Assembly: GCF_004353915.1 (NCBI RefSeq)
Contig: NZ_SMRP01000022.1
Span: 52,399-116,398 of the forward strand
Source of the DNA: Paraburkholderia silviterrae
GTDB taxonomy: Bacteria > Pseudomonadota > Gammaproteobacteria > Burkholderiales > Burkholderiaceae
Length of the DNA: 64,000 bases
Direction: 5' to 3'
Both the position numbers and the translations under genes were made by a program. Each line of letters begins with the position of its first letter. The first letter of the stretch is position 1. Of the stretch, positions 9,631 through 18,281 are shown one piece after another. Below the pieces are notes generated by a model. It searched no databases. It was not told the origin of the DNA and saw nothing but the letters and a program-made list of their open reading frames with translations.

Positions 9631-10479
9631 TTACGGCGCGTGCAGAAGGGGCGAGGCATGCCCCCAGGCGACCAGTTCGCGCTTGGTGCGCACGCCGAGC
9701 TTGGCGAAGGCGCGTTTCACATAGGTCTCGGCCGTGGCCGCGCGCACGCCGACGATTTCAGCGGCCTCGGGCACCGTCTTGCCCGTGATGAGGTGGGCGC
9801 AGATTTCGTATTCGCGCTTCGAAAGGCGCACGCAGTCGGCCGCGATGCGCGCGTCGAACTGCGCGAGCGGGTGCAGAAACGAGGTGGGATGCGCCACGCG
9901 CCTGGCCGCACTGGTCGAGGCATGCAGCTCGAGCAGCGGAAACAGAAAGTCGCTCACGTTGCGAAACAGGCTCATTTCCGCGAGCGAGAACGGCGGAGCG
10001 TCGAGCGAGCGTTCGATCGCGATCGAATGCTGGGCGTGGCGCGTGCCGCGCGCGAGCACGCATTCATGGGCGATGAGCGCTTCGTCGAACAGCCGCTGGC
10101 GGAACTCGCCGGGCGGAATCGCGCCGATGTCGCGCACCACGAGCATGGTGCCGATCTTGCCGCGAATGCCGGCAAACAGCGGATCGCTTTCATAGAAGCG
10201 ATCGTAGTAAAGCGTCATGACCTCGGAGATCGTGCCGGTGTCCATGCCCACGCCGCTGCTGCCGATCCATTCGCACCGAAAGCCGTTGGGCATGGCGCTG
10301 TCCGCGCGCGAGCGCTCGAGATGCACGACGTTCAGCGGAATGACTTCGTTGAGCAATAGCGTGAGACGCCGCACGAATTCGGGCGTGCCGACGGCTTCAA
10401 TAACGTTGCCGAGCGTTTTGAACGACAGCGGGAAATTATTCGAGGAATCGCTAATTTGCGGGGGGACGGAGATCTGCAT
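9631..10479 (-). CDS. LuxR-family (GerE-type HTH) transcriptional regulator
   Basis: 282 residues from the ATG at 10479 (MQISVPPQISDSSNNFPLSF); the open frame extends 56 codons upstream but those codons overlap the start region of the cupin gene and carry no recognisable sequence. The C-terminal 65 residues are a GerE-type helix-turn-helix: LSKREYEICAHLITGKTVPE, AAEIVGVRAATAETYVKRAF and AKLGVRTKRELVAW. The N-terminal 200 residues do not look like an acyl-homoserine-lactone or response-receiver domain. It is divergent from the cupin/oxidoreductase genes, 160 bp away, and 188 bp downstream of gbuA on the same strand. It is a candidate regulator of the guanidino/polyamine genes on either side. 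Confidence 0.85.
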   Translation of the reverse strand: MQISVPPQISDSSNNFPLSFKTLGNVIEAVGTPEFVRRLTLLLNEVIPLNVVHLERSRADSAMPNGFRCEWIGSSGVGMDTGTISEVMTLYYDRFYESDPLFAGIRGKIGTMLVVRDIGAIPPGEFRQRLFDEALIAHECVLARGTRHAQHSIAIERSLDAPPFSLAEMSLFRNVSDFLFPLLELHASTSAARRVAHPTSFLHPLAQFDARIAADCVRLSKREYEICAHLITGKTVPEAAEIVGVRAATAETYVKRAFAKLGVRTKRELVAWGHASPLLHAP

Positions 10480-10619
10480 GGCGTGCCCCAATTGAAAGGC
10501 GAACCCATTATAGCCGAAGCGCCGCACGCCCTCTAAAAGCGTCGAAACGCGTGTTGTCCCCCCCGAGGGAGGGCATACCGGGACGGCGCAAATCGGTAAC
10601 TTTGCGCTCACCGATCCAA

Positions 10620-10639
10620 TTGAACAAAACAGGACAATT
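10620..10639 (+). promoter_or_regulatory. 20-nt leader motif at the cupin start, shared with the CoA-transferase gene
   Basis: TTGAACAAAACAGGACAATT ends at the base before the cupin ATG (10640). The same 20 bases with a single A-to-G change occur at 34374-34393, 4 bases before the CoA-transferase ATG. The AGGA inside it can serve as ribosome binding site, but the remaining conservation goes beyond that need and suggests an operator or a shared translation-control element. Confidence 0.45.
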
Positions 10640-10984
10640 ATGAGCAAGCTGATTCAAGACATCGTGCAACTGGGCGCAGGCCTGGGCGAATTCACCAAAC
10701 TCGAATTCGGCATGGACGAAAGCGACTGGCGCGCCACTGAGGGACAGAGCGGCAAGTACGCGATCGGCTGGTGGGAAGGCAAGGTTGGCGCGGTGGATTT
10801 CCCCGCCACGACGGCTGACGAAGCCGTCTGGCTCGTCGAAGGCAAGATCGCGCTGACCGACGTGAACGGCGGCCGCAAGGAATTCAAGGCAGGCGAGGGC
10901 TATCTGTTGCCGGCGGGCTTCGCGGGCCGCTGGGAGACCCTCGTGGACGCCAAGAAGTTCTACGTCCTGCTCGAACAGCAGTAA
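10640..10984 (+). CDS. Small cupin-fold protein (DUF861 type)
   Basis: 114 residues from the ATG at 10640, the exact length of a single-domain cupin. The two cupin motifs are degenerate: GWWEGKVGAVDFPA, AVWLVEGKIALTDVNGG and FKAGEGYLLPAGFAGRWETL. Few of the usual His metal ligands remain, so it may bind a ligand without acting as a metalloenzyme. Proteins of this family commonly accompany gamma-glutamylputrescine oxidoreductase-like enzymes, and here such a gene follows 60 bp downstream. A chaperone, sensor or accessory role in amine oxidation is an inference. A GC hairpin lies between the two genes. Confidence 0.85.
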   Translation: MSKLIQDIVQLGAGLGEFTKLEFGMDESDWRATEGQSGKYAIGWWEGKVGAVDFPATTADEAVWLVEGKIALTDVNGGRKEFKAGEGYLLPAGFAGRWETLVDAKKFYVLLEQQ

Positions 10985-10990
10985 GCCGCG

Positions 10991-11008
10991 CCGCCCCGTG
11001 CGGGGCGG
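10991..11008. terminator. GC hairpin between the cupin and oxidoreductase genes
   Basis: CCGCCCCG and CGGGGCGG form an 8-bp inverted repeat with a two-base centre, 7 bases after the cupin stop codon. There is no T-run, so it is more likely a partial terminator or an mRNA-stabilising hairpin that sets different levels for the two genes than a full terminator. Confidence 0.35.
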
Positions 11009-11044
11009 TGGCGTTCCCTCACGTCTGAAGCAGTGAAGTCCATC

Positions 11045-12511
11045 ATGAGTGAAAGCGCTCAACTCTACGAAGCCGGCACGCCGGCGCCCGCCGCCGCGCG
11101 CCAGGCGGCACGCAAGCCCAGCGCATTGAGCGTGGAAGACGCGCTCTCGCGCACCAAGCTCTCCCCGTACTGGCTCGACAATCCGGCCCAGCCGAGCGCG
11201 GAGCCCAAGCTCACGCGCGACACCTCCGCCGATCTCCTGATCGTGGGCGGCGGCTTCACGGGGCTCTGGGCCGCCGTGCAGGCGAAGGAGCAGATGCCCG
11301 AGCTCGACGTGGTGGTGATCGAAGCGGGCCGCGTCGCGCATGGCGCCTCGGGACGCGCGGGCGGCATCATCTCGACCTCGGTGATGCACGGCCTGCCCAA
11401 CGCGGTGCGCGTGTTTCCGAACGATATCGCGCAGCTCGAGGAATTCGGCCATCGCAATCTGGACGGCTTCGAGGAAACGCTCAAGCGCTACGACATCGAC
11501 GCCGATATCGAATGGAACGGCGAGATGACAGTGGCGGTGGACCCGGACCACGTCCAGCACCTGCGCGCCGACTACGATCTGCACACGGAATATGGCCACG
11601 ACGTGGTGCTGCTCGGCGAGCAGGCCACGCGTGAGCAGTTGAATTCGCCGCTCTTCGCGGGCGCGCTGTGGTCGCGCAACCGCAGCGGCATCGTGCACCC
11701 GGCCAAGCTCGCGTGGGGTTTGAAGCGCGCGGCGCTAACGCTTGGCGTGCGGCTCTACGAGCACACCCCGCTCTTGAGCGTGAAGGACGAAGGCGAGACG
11801 GTCTACGTCAAAACGCCCGATGGCAGCGTGCGCGCGCCGCGCGTGCTGTTCGGCAGCGGCACGGCAAAGGTTGGCATTCCTGATATCAACCGGCGCGTCC
11901 TGCAGGTGCGCGATCACGTGCTCGCCACGGAGCCGCTCACCGAGGAGCAGCTCGAGCGCATTGGCTGGAAGAACCGCCAGGGCATTTACGACACGCGCAC
12001 GCAGCTCAATTATTTCCGCCTCACGAAGAACAACAACATCATCTTCGGCGGCCTCGTGAGCTATCACTTCGACGGCGATCCGAATCCGCAGCAGGACCAG
12101 CAGCGCGAAACCTACTACCGGCTCGCGCAGGCGTTCTACAACACCTTCCCGCAACTGTGCGACGTGCGCTTCTCGCACGCATGGGGCGGACCGATCGACT
12201 ACTGCTCGCGCGGCTCGGTGTTCGCCAAGCGTTACCTCGGCGGCAAGGGCGTGTTCGTTGCGGGCTACACGGGCTTTGGCGTGGCGGCAAGCCGTTTCGG
12301 CGCGTTCATGGGCCTGAACATCCTGTTCGGGCGCAACAGCCCGGAACAGGCGCTCGATATCGCCAAACTGAGCCCGACGTACATCCCGCCCGAGCCGGTG
12401 CGCTGGCTGGCGGCGAAGGTCACGTTCCATGCGTTCGATGGCGCCGACGCCGAAGGCGGCTGGAAGCGCGCATGGATCAAGGGCATCAAGGCAATGGGTT
12501 TTCCCATGTAG
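11045..12511 (+). CDS. FAD-dependent oxidoreductase, gamma-glutamylputrescine oxidase-like (DAO family)
   Basis: 488 residues from the ATG at 11045. Residues 50-80 hold the FAD-binding Rossmann motif ADLLIVGGGFTGLWAA with a downstream VVVIEAGRVAHGASGRAGG, typical of the glycine oxidase/D-amino-acid oxidase (DAO) fold; a C-terminal GVFVAGYTGFGVAASRF completes it. The Gly-Arg-Ala-Gly-Gly segment after the Rossmann fold is shared with PuuB-like enzymes that oxidise N-substituted amines to aldehydes and H2O2. In context it probably produces an amino- or guanidino-aldehyde for the aldehyde dehydrogenase encoded at 6949-8472. It has a long Ala/Pro-rich N-terminus. The exact substrate is not determined. 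Confidence 0.85.
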   Translation: MSESAQLYEAGTPAPAAARQAARKPSALSVEDALSRTKLSPYWLDNPAQPSAEPKLTRDTSADLLIVGGGFTGLWAAVQAKEQMPELDVVVIEAGRVAHGASGRAGGIISTSVMHGLPNAVRVFPNDIAQLEEFGHRNLDGFEETLKRYDIDADIEWNGEMTVAVDPDHVQHLRADYDLHTEYGHDVVLLGEQATREQLNSPLFAGALWSRNRSGIVHPAKLAWGLKRAALTLGVRLYEHTPLLSVKDEGETVYVKTPDGSVRAPRVLFGSGTAKVGIPDINRRVLQVRDHVLATEPLTEEQLERIGWKNRQGIYDTRTQLNYFRLTKNNNIIFGGLVSYHFDGDPNPQQDQQRETYYRLAQAFYNTFPQLCDVRFSHAWGGPIDYCSRGSVFAKRYLGGKGVFVAGYTGFGVAASRFGAFMGLNILFGRNSPEQALDIAKLSPTYIPPEPVRWLAAKVTFHAFDGADAEGGWKRAWIKGIKAMGFPM

Positions 12512-12515
12512 CAGC

Positions 12516-13445
12516 ATGTTTTCCAATACCTCTGACCTCGACCTGCGCCTCGTGCGGGTCTTTCTAGCCGTGGTGGACGCGCGCGGCATCACCGCCGCCG
12601 AAGCCACGCTCGGTGTGCGCCAGTCAACCATCAGCTCGCAGCTTTCCGCGCTCGAGGCGCGGGTGGGCTTCACGCTGTGCGAGCGCGGGCGCGGCGGCTT
12701 TCGCCTGACTTCGAAGGGTGAGCGCTTCGTGGCCTCGGCGCGCGCGCTGGTTGCAGCGACTTCGCAATTCGTCGCCCAGGTGCGCGATATCGACCGCAAG
12801 CTCGTGGGCACGCTCTCGATCGGCTTGATCGGGCAGGCCTCGCATGTGGAGAACGCGCGGCTTGCCGAGGCGATCGGCGTGTTTCGCAAGCGCGACCAGG
12901 CCGTGCGGTTCGCCATGCGCGTGGCGCCGCCGCAAGAGCTCGAAGAAAGCCTCGTGAATCAGCAACTCGATCTCGCGATTGGCTACTTCTGGCATCGCGT
13001 GGCCGGCCTCACCTACACCGAGCTTTTCAGCGAGCGCCAGGTGATCTGCTGCGGGCGCGGACATCCGCTCTTTCACGCGGAGCCTCACGTGACGCTCGAT
13101 GCGCTGCGCGCGCACGACTGGATCTGGCGCAGCTACCCGGTGCCCGAAGAGCTTGCGAGCATCGGCGAGCGCCAGGTGACGGCGATTGCGGACAGCATCG
13201 ACGCGGCAACCGTGCTGATTCTCTCGGGCAGCCATATCGGCTATCTGCCCGAGCATCACGCCCGGCTGTTCGAGCAGCGCGGCCTCATTCGGGTGCTGGG
13301 GCGCACGGCGTTCGGCTTCGACGTGCCGATGCACCTCGCCATCAAGCGGGGCATGGAGGACAAGCCCATCGTGAGCGCCTTTTGCGAGGACTTGCTCAAT
13401 GTGTACGGCGCGCGTGCCGAAGAGGAGGAGTGCGCATGCGCGTGA
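12516..13445 (+). CDS. LysR-family transcriptional regulator
   Basis: 309 residues from the ATG at 12516, only 4 bases after the oxidoreductase stop codon, so the two genes are translationally coupled or at least co-transcribed. The helix-turn-helix is at residues 8-60 (LRLVRVFLAVVDARGITAAE, then VRQSTISSQLSALEARVGFT). The effector domain follows, with the usual SIGLIGQ first strand and a C-terminal acidic tail ending EEEECACA. Being in the same operon as the amine oxidase suggests it controls that operon in response to its substrate. This differs from the usual divergent arrangement of LysR genes. Confidence 0.9.
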   Translation: MFSNTSDLDLRLVRVFLAVVDARGITAAEATLGVRQSTISSQLSALEARVGFTLCERGRGGFRLTSKGERFVASARALVAATSQFVAQVRDIDRKLVGTLSIGLIGQASHVENARLAEAIGVFRKRDQAVRFAMRVAPPQELEESLVNQQLDLAIGYFWHRVAGLTYTELFSERQVICCGRGHPLFHAEPHVTLDALRAHDWIWRSYPVPEELASIGERQVTAIADSIDAATVLILSGSHIGYLPEHHARLFEQRGLIRVLGRTAFGFDVPMHLAIKRGMEDKPIVSAFCEDLLNVYGARAEEEECACA

Positions 13446-13613
13446 GGCGGGCAGCAATACATTGCGCACGCATGAAGTAAACGTTTTGAATTGGCAATAC
13501 GGCGCGCATTCGACTGATTTAGAGTGAGCGCCTGAAATGAAGACAGTGCGCCGGCCGGCCCCAGAGCGATCATCGCGGCCGGATCTGACCGGCGCTGCAA
13601 GGAGTGAGACATC

Positions 13614-15221
13614 TTGGCTGAAAATACCAGTATTACGCAGATCGAAACATTCGGTTTCGAGCGCATCCCCGACGCCTCGCGCTATGCGCGCCCCATCGAT
13701 CTATTCCGGCTGCTGTTCGGCGGCTGCAATACCTTCTCCACTTCGGTGCTCGGCAGTTTCCCGGTGCTGGTCGGCCTCTCGTTCAAGGCGAGTTTGTATT
13801 CGATCGTCCTCGGCGTGCTCGTGGGCACCTGCATTCTTGCGCCCATGAGCCTGTTCGGGCCGCGCAACGGCACGAGCGACCCCGTGTCCTCGGGCGCGCA
13901 CTTCGGCATTCACGGGCGGATCGTGGGTTCGTTTCTCGCGCTGCTCACGTCCATTGCATTTTTCTCGCTGGCGGTGTGGAGCTCGGGCGATGCGCTCGTG
14001 GGCGGCGCGCACGACCTCGCGAGCGTGCCCGTGAACGGCTGGACGCTCGGCTCAGCGTACATGGTGTTCGCGGTGCTCGTGTTAGCCGTCTGCATATACG
14101 GATTCCGCTTCATGCTGTGGGTGAACAAGATTGCCGTATGGGCCGCGAGCCTCATGTTCATCCTCGGCGGCTTTGCGTTCGCGAATACGTTCGACGTCAA
14201 CTATGCCGGCACGCTGCATCAGGGCGGTGCGGGATTCTGGGCCGCGTTCGTGGGCTCGGTGCTCGTCGCGCTGAGCAACCCGGTATCGTTTGCCTCGACG
14301 CTCGGCGACTGGGCCCGCTACATTCCCGAAACGACGCCGCGCCATCGCGTCATGGGCGCTGTGTTCGCCGCGCAGATCGCCACCTTCGTGCCGTTCTTCT
14401 TCGGTCTCGCCACGGCCACCATCATCGCCGCGCACGCACCCAGCTATATCACCGCGAACGATTACGTGGGCGGCCTGCTCGCGGTTTCGCCGCGCTGGTT
14501 CCTGCTGCCGATGTGCCTGATCGCGATTGTCGGCGGGATGTCGACGGGCACCACCGCGCTTTACGGAACGGGTCTCGACATGTCGAGCATGTTCCCCAAG
14601 CTGCTCAACCGTGTGCGTGCGACGCTCTTGATCGGCACGCTCGCCATTGGCTTCATCTTCGTCGGCCGCTTTGCGTTCAATCTCGTGGAAAGCGTCTCGA
14701 CGTTCTCGACCCTCATCTGCACCTTCAGCTGCCCGTGGATGGCCATCATGGTGATTGGCTTCCTGCAGCGGCGCGGCTTCTATCTTGCGGACGACCTGCA
14801 GATCTTCAATCGCGGCGGACGCGGCGGCCATTACTGGTTCACGCATGGCTGGAATCTGCGCGCGATGGGCGCATGGCTGCCTGCCGCGCTTATCGGGCTG
14901 TCGTTCGTGAATCTGCCGGGTCAATTCGTAGGGCCGCTGGGCAACCTTGCAGGGGGCTGCGATTTGAGCGTGCCGGTTTCGCTGATCATGGGCGGCGCGC
15001 TTTATGTGGCGCTGCTGTGGATGTTCCCCGAAGCCGATGCGGTGTACGGGCCACAGGGGCGCCGCGTTGGGCGCGGCGGGCGAACTGAAGTGCGTGCTGT
15101 CGCACCGGCGCCGGCTGTGGCAAGGACGCGCGATGAGCGCGACGAGGCCGGCAATCGCGCGGCGCGCCGTGCGCCCGACTACGCGCGCAATCGAGAGTAC
15201 GCAGAGGAATTCGCCGAGTAA
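13614..15221 (+). CDS. NCS1-family purine/cytosine permease
   Basis: 535 residues from a TTG at 13614, chosen because a strong AAGGAG lies 9 bases upstream and no ATG is near. The sequence has about 12 hydrophobic helices with NCS1 features: FERIPDASRYARPIDLF at the N-terminus, FGGCNTFSTSVLGSFPVLVG in helix 1, and SNPVSFASTLGDWARYIPE in the middle. The last 60 residues are hydrophilic and Arg-rich. NCS1 carriers import nucleobases, hydantoins, allantoin or quaternary compounds by proton or sodium symport. It is on the same strand as the amine-oxidation genes with 168 bp between, so it may supply their substrate. Specificity is unknown. Confidence 0.85.
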   Translation: MAENTSITQIETFGFERIPDASRYARPIDLFRLLFGGCNTFSTSVLGSFPVLVGLSFKASLYSIVLGVLVGTCILAPMSLFGPRNGTSDPVSSGAHFGIHGRIVGSFLALLTSIAFFSLAVWSSGDALVGGAHDLASVPVNGWTLGSAYMVFAVLVLAVCIYGFRFMLWVNKIAVWAASLMFILGGFAFANTFDVNYAGTLHQGGAGFWAAFVGSVLVALSNPVSFASTLGDWARYIPETTPRHRVMGAVFAAQIATFVPFFFGLATATIIAAHAPSYITANDYVGGLLAVSPRWFLLPMCLIAIVGGMSTGTTALYGTGLDMSSMFPKLLNRVRATLLIGTLAIGFIFVGRFAFNLVESVSTFSTLICTFSCPWMAIMVIGFLQRRGFYLADDLQIFNRGGRGGHYWFTHGWNLRAMGAWLPAALIGLSFVNLPGQFVGPLGNLAGGCDLSVPVSLIMGGALYVALLWMFPEADAVYGPQGRRVGRGGRTEVRAVAPAPAVARTRDERDEAGNRAARRAPDYARNREYAEEFAE

Positions 15222-16022
15222 TTGGTATCCGAGGCGGCTGCCCGATGCTTAAGCGAAGGGCAGCCGATTCTGGCGGCGGATTCAAGCCGCGCTCAGAGCC
15301 TGTTTGAGATTTGTTTGGTGTTGGGTGTTGGGTGCTGGGCGTTGGCCTTTCCTTGTTTTCATGTCGGTATATGAGTGTTGCCCCTGTGCGGGGCGGCACC
15401 TACTTTTCTTTGCAGCGGCAAAGAAAAGTAGGCAAAAGAAAGCCGCTCAAACCGCCAGTGTGACGCTGTCCACCACTCGACTTATATCGGAGCGGCTCCG
15501 GAGCGTCTGTCACCACGCGTCGTCACACGGAGTGACTAAGGGCTCATCCCTCCGGCGGCGCTGCGCGCGCTGTGGAGCATAACCAAAACCAGTTGGATGC
15601 ACGCGTATTTGTAGGACTCCAGCGTATTCGTCCGGAAAGACTCTCGCGCATTCGCCGGCAGCACGCCCGGTTTTCCTTGCAGACCCTTCCGCCCGCGCGT
15701 AGCGCGTGGCGGGAAGAATGAATCCTTTGTCACTAACGCGGAGTGTGCGAGGAGACGGATGCCCCGGAGCCGCTCCGATTTACAGGGCAGTGGTGGACGG
15801 CGTCACACTGGCGGTGTGAGCCGCTTTCTTTTGCCTACTTTTCTTTGCGGCTGCAAAGAAAAGTAGGTGCCGCCCCGCACAGGGGCAACACCAATATACC
15901 TACATGAAAACAAGGAAAGGCCAACGCCACCAGGAACCCCACCAAAACCAGTAAACCACAATATCAAATCACACTCTCAGCCCCGCATATCATCAGGATA
16001 ACGAACCGAGCGCGCCCAGCGC
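15222..16022. other. 800-bp intergenic stretch, mostly a palindromic repeat
   Basis: Apart from the repeat element at 15338-15928 it holds about 115 bp of G/T-rich sequence after the permease stop (runs of TTGGGTGTTGGGTGCTGGG) and about 95 bp of A/C-rich sequence before the lipoprotein gene. I see no convincing protein-coding gene; short open frames on both strands fall within the repeat. Confidence 0.7.
15338..15928. repeat. Long palindromic intergenic element, complete copy
   Basis: About 590 bp whose outer 140 bases are near-perfect inverted repeats: left arm 15338-15480, right arm 15787-15928. Both arms carry the block CCCCTGTGCGGGGCGGCACC followed by a 14-bp hairpin, CTACTTTTCTTTGC/GCAAAGAAAAGTAG, at 15400-15431 and 15835-15866. 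The interior is a more diverged inverted repeat with further hairpins, for example around GTCACACGGAGTGAC and GCGCGTAGCGCG. A second, truncated copy lies at 63600-64000. No transposase is encoded. It could be a non-autonomous mobile element, a bidirectional terminator or a structured RNA. Confidence 0.85.
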
Positions 16023-16634
16023 TCAATACCTCGCTAGTTGATTGCCGTTCACCTGGACGCGGTCGCCGGGGTGCAGGTCGCCCGGCGTCGGCACGTTGAA
16101 CGAACGCATCGAGCCATCGCTCAAGCGGACGTCGATGCGGTAGCCCGCGGGCTGGCCCATCTGCTGGCCGATCTGGTTGCCGGCGTAGGCGCCGCCGAGC
16201 GCGCCGATGACCGTTGCCGCGTCGCGGCCATGACCGCCGCCGAACTGGTTGCCGACCACGCCACCAACCAGCGCGCCCACCACGGTGCCCGCGATGCCCG
16301 AAGTGCCGGTGGCGTTGCTGATGGGGCTGATATTCGAAATCGTGCCGTACTGCGCGCCATATTGGTTGCCGTATTGCGAGTCGTACTGGCCGCCGTACTG
16401 GCCGCTGTTTTGCGTGTCATACGGCTGTTGCGGCGGGGGCGGCGGCGCGTAAGCGGGCTGTTGCACGGTGCCCGGCTGCGCGTAGACGGGCTGACCATAG
16501 GCGGGCGCCTGGCCCTGGTAGCCTTGCTGTGCGCCATAAGGCGCATAGCCCGGCGCGACGCACGCCGACAACGAAAGACTTGCGGCGGCGGCAAGGGCGG
16601 CGATCAGGGCGGACTTGGTAGAGAGCATGGGCAT
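16023..16634 (-). CDS. Outer-membrane lipoprotein with glycine-zipper domain
   Basis: 203 residues from the ATG at 16634 (another ATG is at 16628). Residues 1-25 are a lipoprotein signal with lipobox LSAC; the mature protein starts at that Cys. Residues 30-95 are a Pro/Gln/Tyr/Gly-rich low-complexity stretch with YGQPVYAQP and GQYGGQYDSQYGNQYGAQYG repeats. Residues 110-160 form a glycine-zipper 2TM domain (GTVVGALVGGVVGNQFGGG, VIGALGGAYAGNQIG), as in SlyB/Pcp-type proteins. A short C-terminal region ends in a DGSMRSF beta strand. It is probably an envelope-integrity lipoprotein. The gene is monocistronic and faces away from the permease. Confidence 0.85.
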   Translation of the reverse strand: MPMLSTKSALIAALAAAASLSLSACVAPGYAPYGAQQGYQGQAPAYGQPVYAQPGTVQQPAYAPPPPPQQPYDTQNSGQYGGQYDSQYGNQYGAQYGTISNISPISNATGTSGIAGTVVGALVGGVVGNQFGGGHGRDAATVIGALGGAYAGNQIGQQMGQPAGYRIDVRLSDGSMRSFNVPTPGDLHPGDRVQVNGNQLARY

Positions 16635-17070
16635 CACGGTGTTGTGTGCATCGGCGTCGCACTGTGCGCGGCGAGCAGGAGTAGTAAGGCGAATGCGCGG
16701 GAGTATAAGGAAAGCCTGCCGGCCCGTGCGCGGCCAGCGCGTAACAACGTGTAAAGTCTGTTGCCGGGTGAACGGCGAGGCGCGTGTGCGAGCCTTCGGC
16801 CGCTCACGCTTGTTTCGGTGTGTCTTTTCTCGCCGTTGTGATGCAACTAACGGTCAGGCCCATTCGACATCAACAAACAGAGCGATCAGCGCCACGAACG
16901 TACGTGGATGGAGCGCAAGGCAAGCAAGATCGCGGGACGCGGGACGCGCGGCGCGCGGCGCGCAGCGCACAGCGCAAGGCGCAAGGCGCAGGACCGCGAG
17001 GATGGCACGCCCCGTGAAGGGGCGTGCGGGAGAAGGTGCGCGAACATGCCGCCGCGCCAGGCATCCGCGT
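16635..17070. other. 436-bp intergenic stretch with GC-rich simple repeats
   Basis: Positions 16905-17000 carry short degenerate direct repeats of the kind GCGCAAGGCGCAAGGCGCA and GCGGGACGCGGGACGCG. A perfect 9-bp hairpin, GCACGCCCC/GGGGCGTGC, lies at 17005-17027 just after the porin stop codon and may act as a terminator, though no T-run follows. No gene is supported here; the open frames are composition artefacts. Confidence 0.5.
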
Positions 17071-18162
17071 TCAGAACGTCTGCCGGATGCCGAGATCCAC
17101 GGCGGTGGTCGTGCCGGACGGCGCGAAGATCGTGTTGGACGAGGAGAGCCCTTCGCCCGTTACGAGCCCGAGGCGTGCATCGCCGTTGTTGTGCACGACG
17201 CCAATCTGCGCGTAGAGCGTCGTGCGTTTCGAGAGCAGATACGAAGCGCCAAGCGAGCCCAGCAGCGCATGGCTCGAACTCTCGTTGCGGTCCGTCATGT
17301 ACCACGCGCCGCCGTTCAGATCGATGCTCGGCGTGAGCATGTAGTCGAGTCCGCCGCCATAGAGGTTGTTGCTCGGCCCGCCGCTCACGCGAAAGCTTGT
17401 GAACGATGCCTTGGCGGTGAGGCTGCCGATCTTGTACGAGGCGCCGATCAGGCGGCCCTCGAAGGGCACGTCGGTGGGCGGCACGGTGTCGGCGGCCGGG
17501 CTCGCGTTGCTGTCGAAATACGCGGCCTCCACCATCAGGTCCTGCCATTGGTATTTGAGGCTCGCGGAAACCTGCTTGCCGGCCTGGAAATTGCCAGCCA
17601 CATTGCCGAACGCATACAGCACGCTGCCCTGGAACCCGTAGAACTGCGGGCTGGTATACGAGACCGCGTTGCGCGTGAAAATACCGGTGGCCGCCACGTT
17701 GTTCAGCCACGGCAACAGCGAGTTGCCCGTGAGCGAAAGGCGGGGATCGAGGTCGTAGAGCGCCAAAAAGAGCGGCGAGTATTGCAGGCCGAGCTTGACG
17801 TCGCCGAATCCGCCGCTGAGGCCAACCCACGCCTGGCGGCCGAACAGGTTGCCGTTTGAATCGTTGAAGCCGCCGGTGCCCATGTTGATGCCGCTTTCCA
17901 GCGTGAAGTTCGCCTTCATGCCGCCGCCGAGGTCTTCGGTGCCCTTGAGCCCGAAAAGCGAGGGCGAATAGCCGCTGTCGCCAAAGCCGATGAACTTGCC
18001 GCCGTTGGCGCCAGTCGTGGGGTTCTCGGTCTTGCTCAGATACAGCATGCTCGCGTCCAGCACGCCGTATAACGTGACGCTGCCTTGCGCGTGCGCGGCG
18101 CCGGCCAGCAGCAGCCCTATCGCAAGCGCGGCGGTGTTGCGCTGATTGATAATGCGGATCAT
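17071..18162 (-). CDS. Gram-negative porin (Burkholderia/Omp32 type)
   Basis: 363 residues from the ATG at 18162, with GGAGACAG upstream. Signal peptide is residues 1-25, cleaved after AHA, followed by the conserved first strand QGSVTLYGVLDASMLYL. Alternating amphipathic strands and the loop motif FGLKGTEDLGGGMKANFTLESG and LFGRQAWVGLSGGFG identify the trimeric 16-strand porin family; it ends in a C-terminal Phe. It sits 119 bp downstream of the catechol dioxygenase gene on the same strand. It may therefore be co-expressed with phenol degradation and help aromatic acids or phenol cross the outer membrane; that link is inferred from position only. Confidence 0.88.
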   Translation of the reverse strand: MIRIINQRNTAALAIGLLLAGAAHAQGSVTLYGVLDASMLYLSKTENPTTGANGGKFIGFGDSGYSPSLFGLKGTEDLGGGMKANFTLESGINMGTGGFNDSNGNLFGRQAWVGLSGGFGDVKLGLQYSPLFLALYDLDPRLSLTGNSLLPWLNNVAATGIFTRNAVSYTSPQFYGFQGSVLYAFGNVAGNFQAGKQVSASLKYQWQDLMVEAAYFDSNASPAADTVPPTDVPFEGRLIGASYKIGSLTAKASFTSFRVSGGPSNNLYGGGLDYMLTPSIDLNGGAWYMTDRNESSSHALLGSLGASYLLSKRTTLYAQIGVVHNNGDARLGLVTGEGLSSSNTIFAPSGTTTAVDLGIRQTF

Positions 18163-18281
18163 CTGTCTCCTCCGAATCTAATTTAAATTGGAATCCTTAC
18201 TGAATGGCGGCGAACATCCGGGCGGATCGTACGGGGTCCAGAGCCTTGCGGTCCGCCTTGCTTGCGTGTTTATCCGGCTTG

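Noticed and set aside
15536..15733. Short minus-strand frame MTKDSFFPPRATRGRKGLQG inside the palindromic repeat (a similar one at 63763-63987)
   Set aside because: The frame is carried by the repeat itself, is not preserved in length between copies, and has no ribosome site. It is probably an annotation artefact of the repeat family.
16905..17000. GC-rich direct repeats GCGCAAGGCGCAAGGCGCA as a possible protein-coding Arg/Ala-rich tract
   Set aside because: The repeat has no ribosome site, no conserved reading frame and lies in a non-coding gap after the porin gene.
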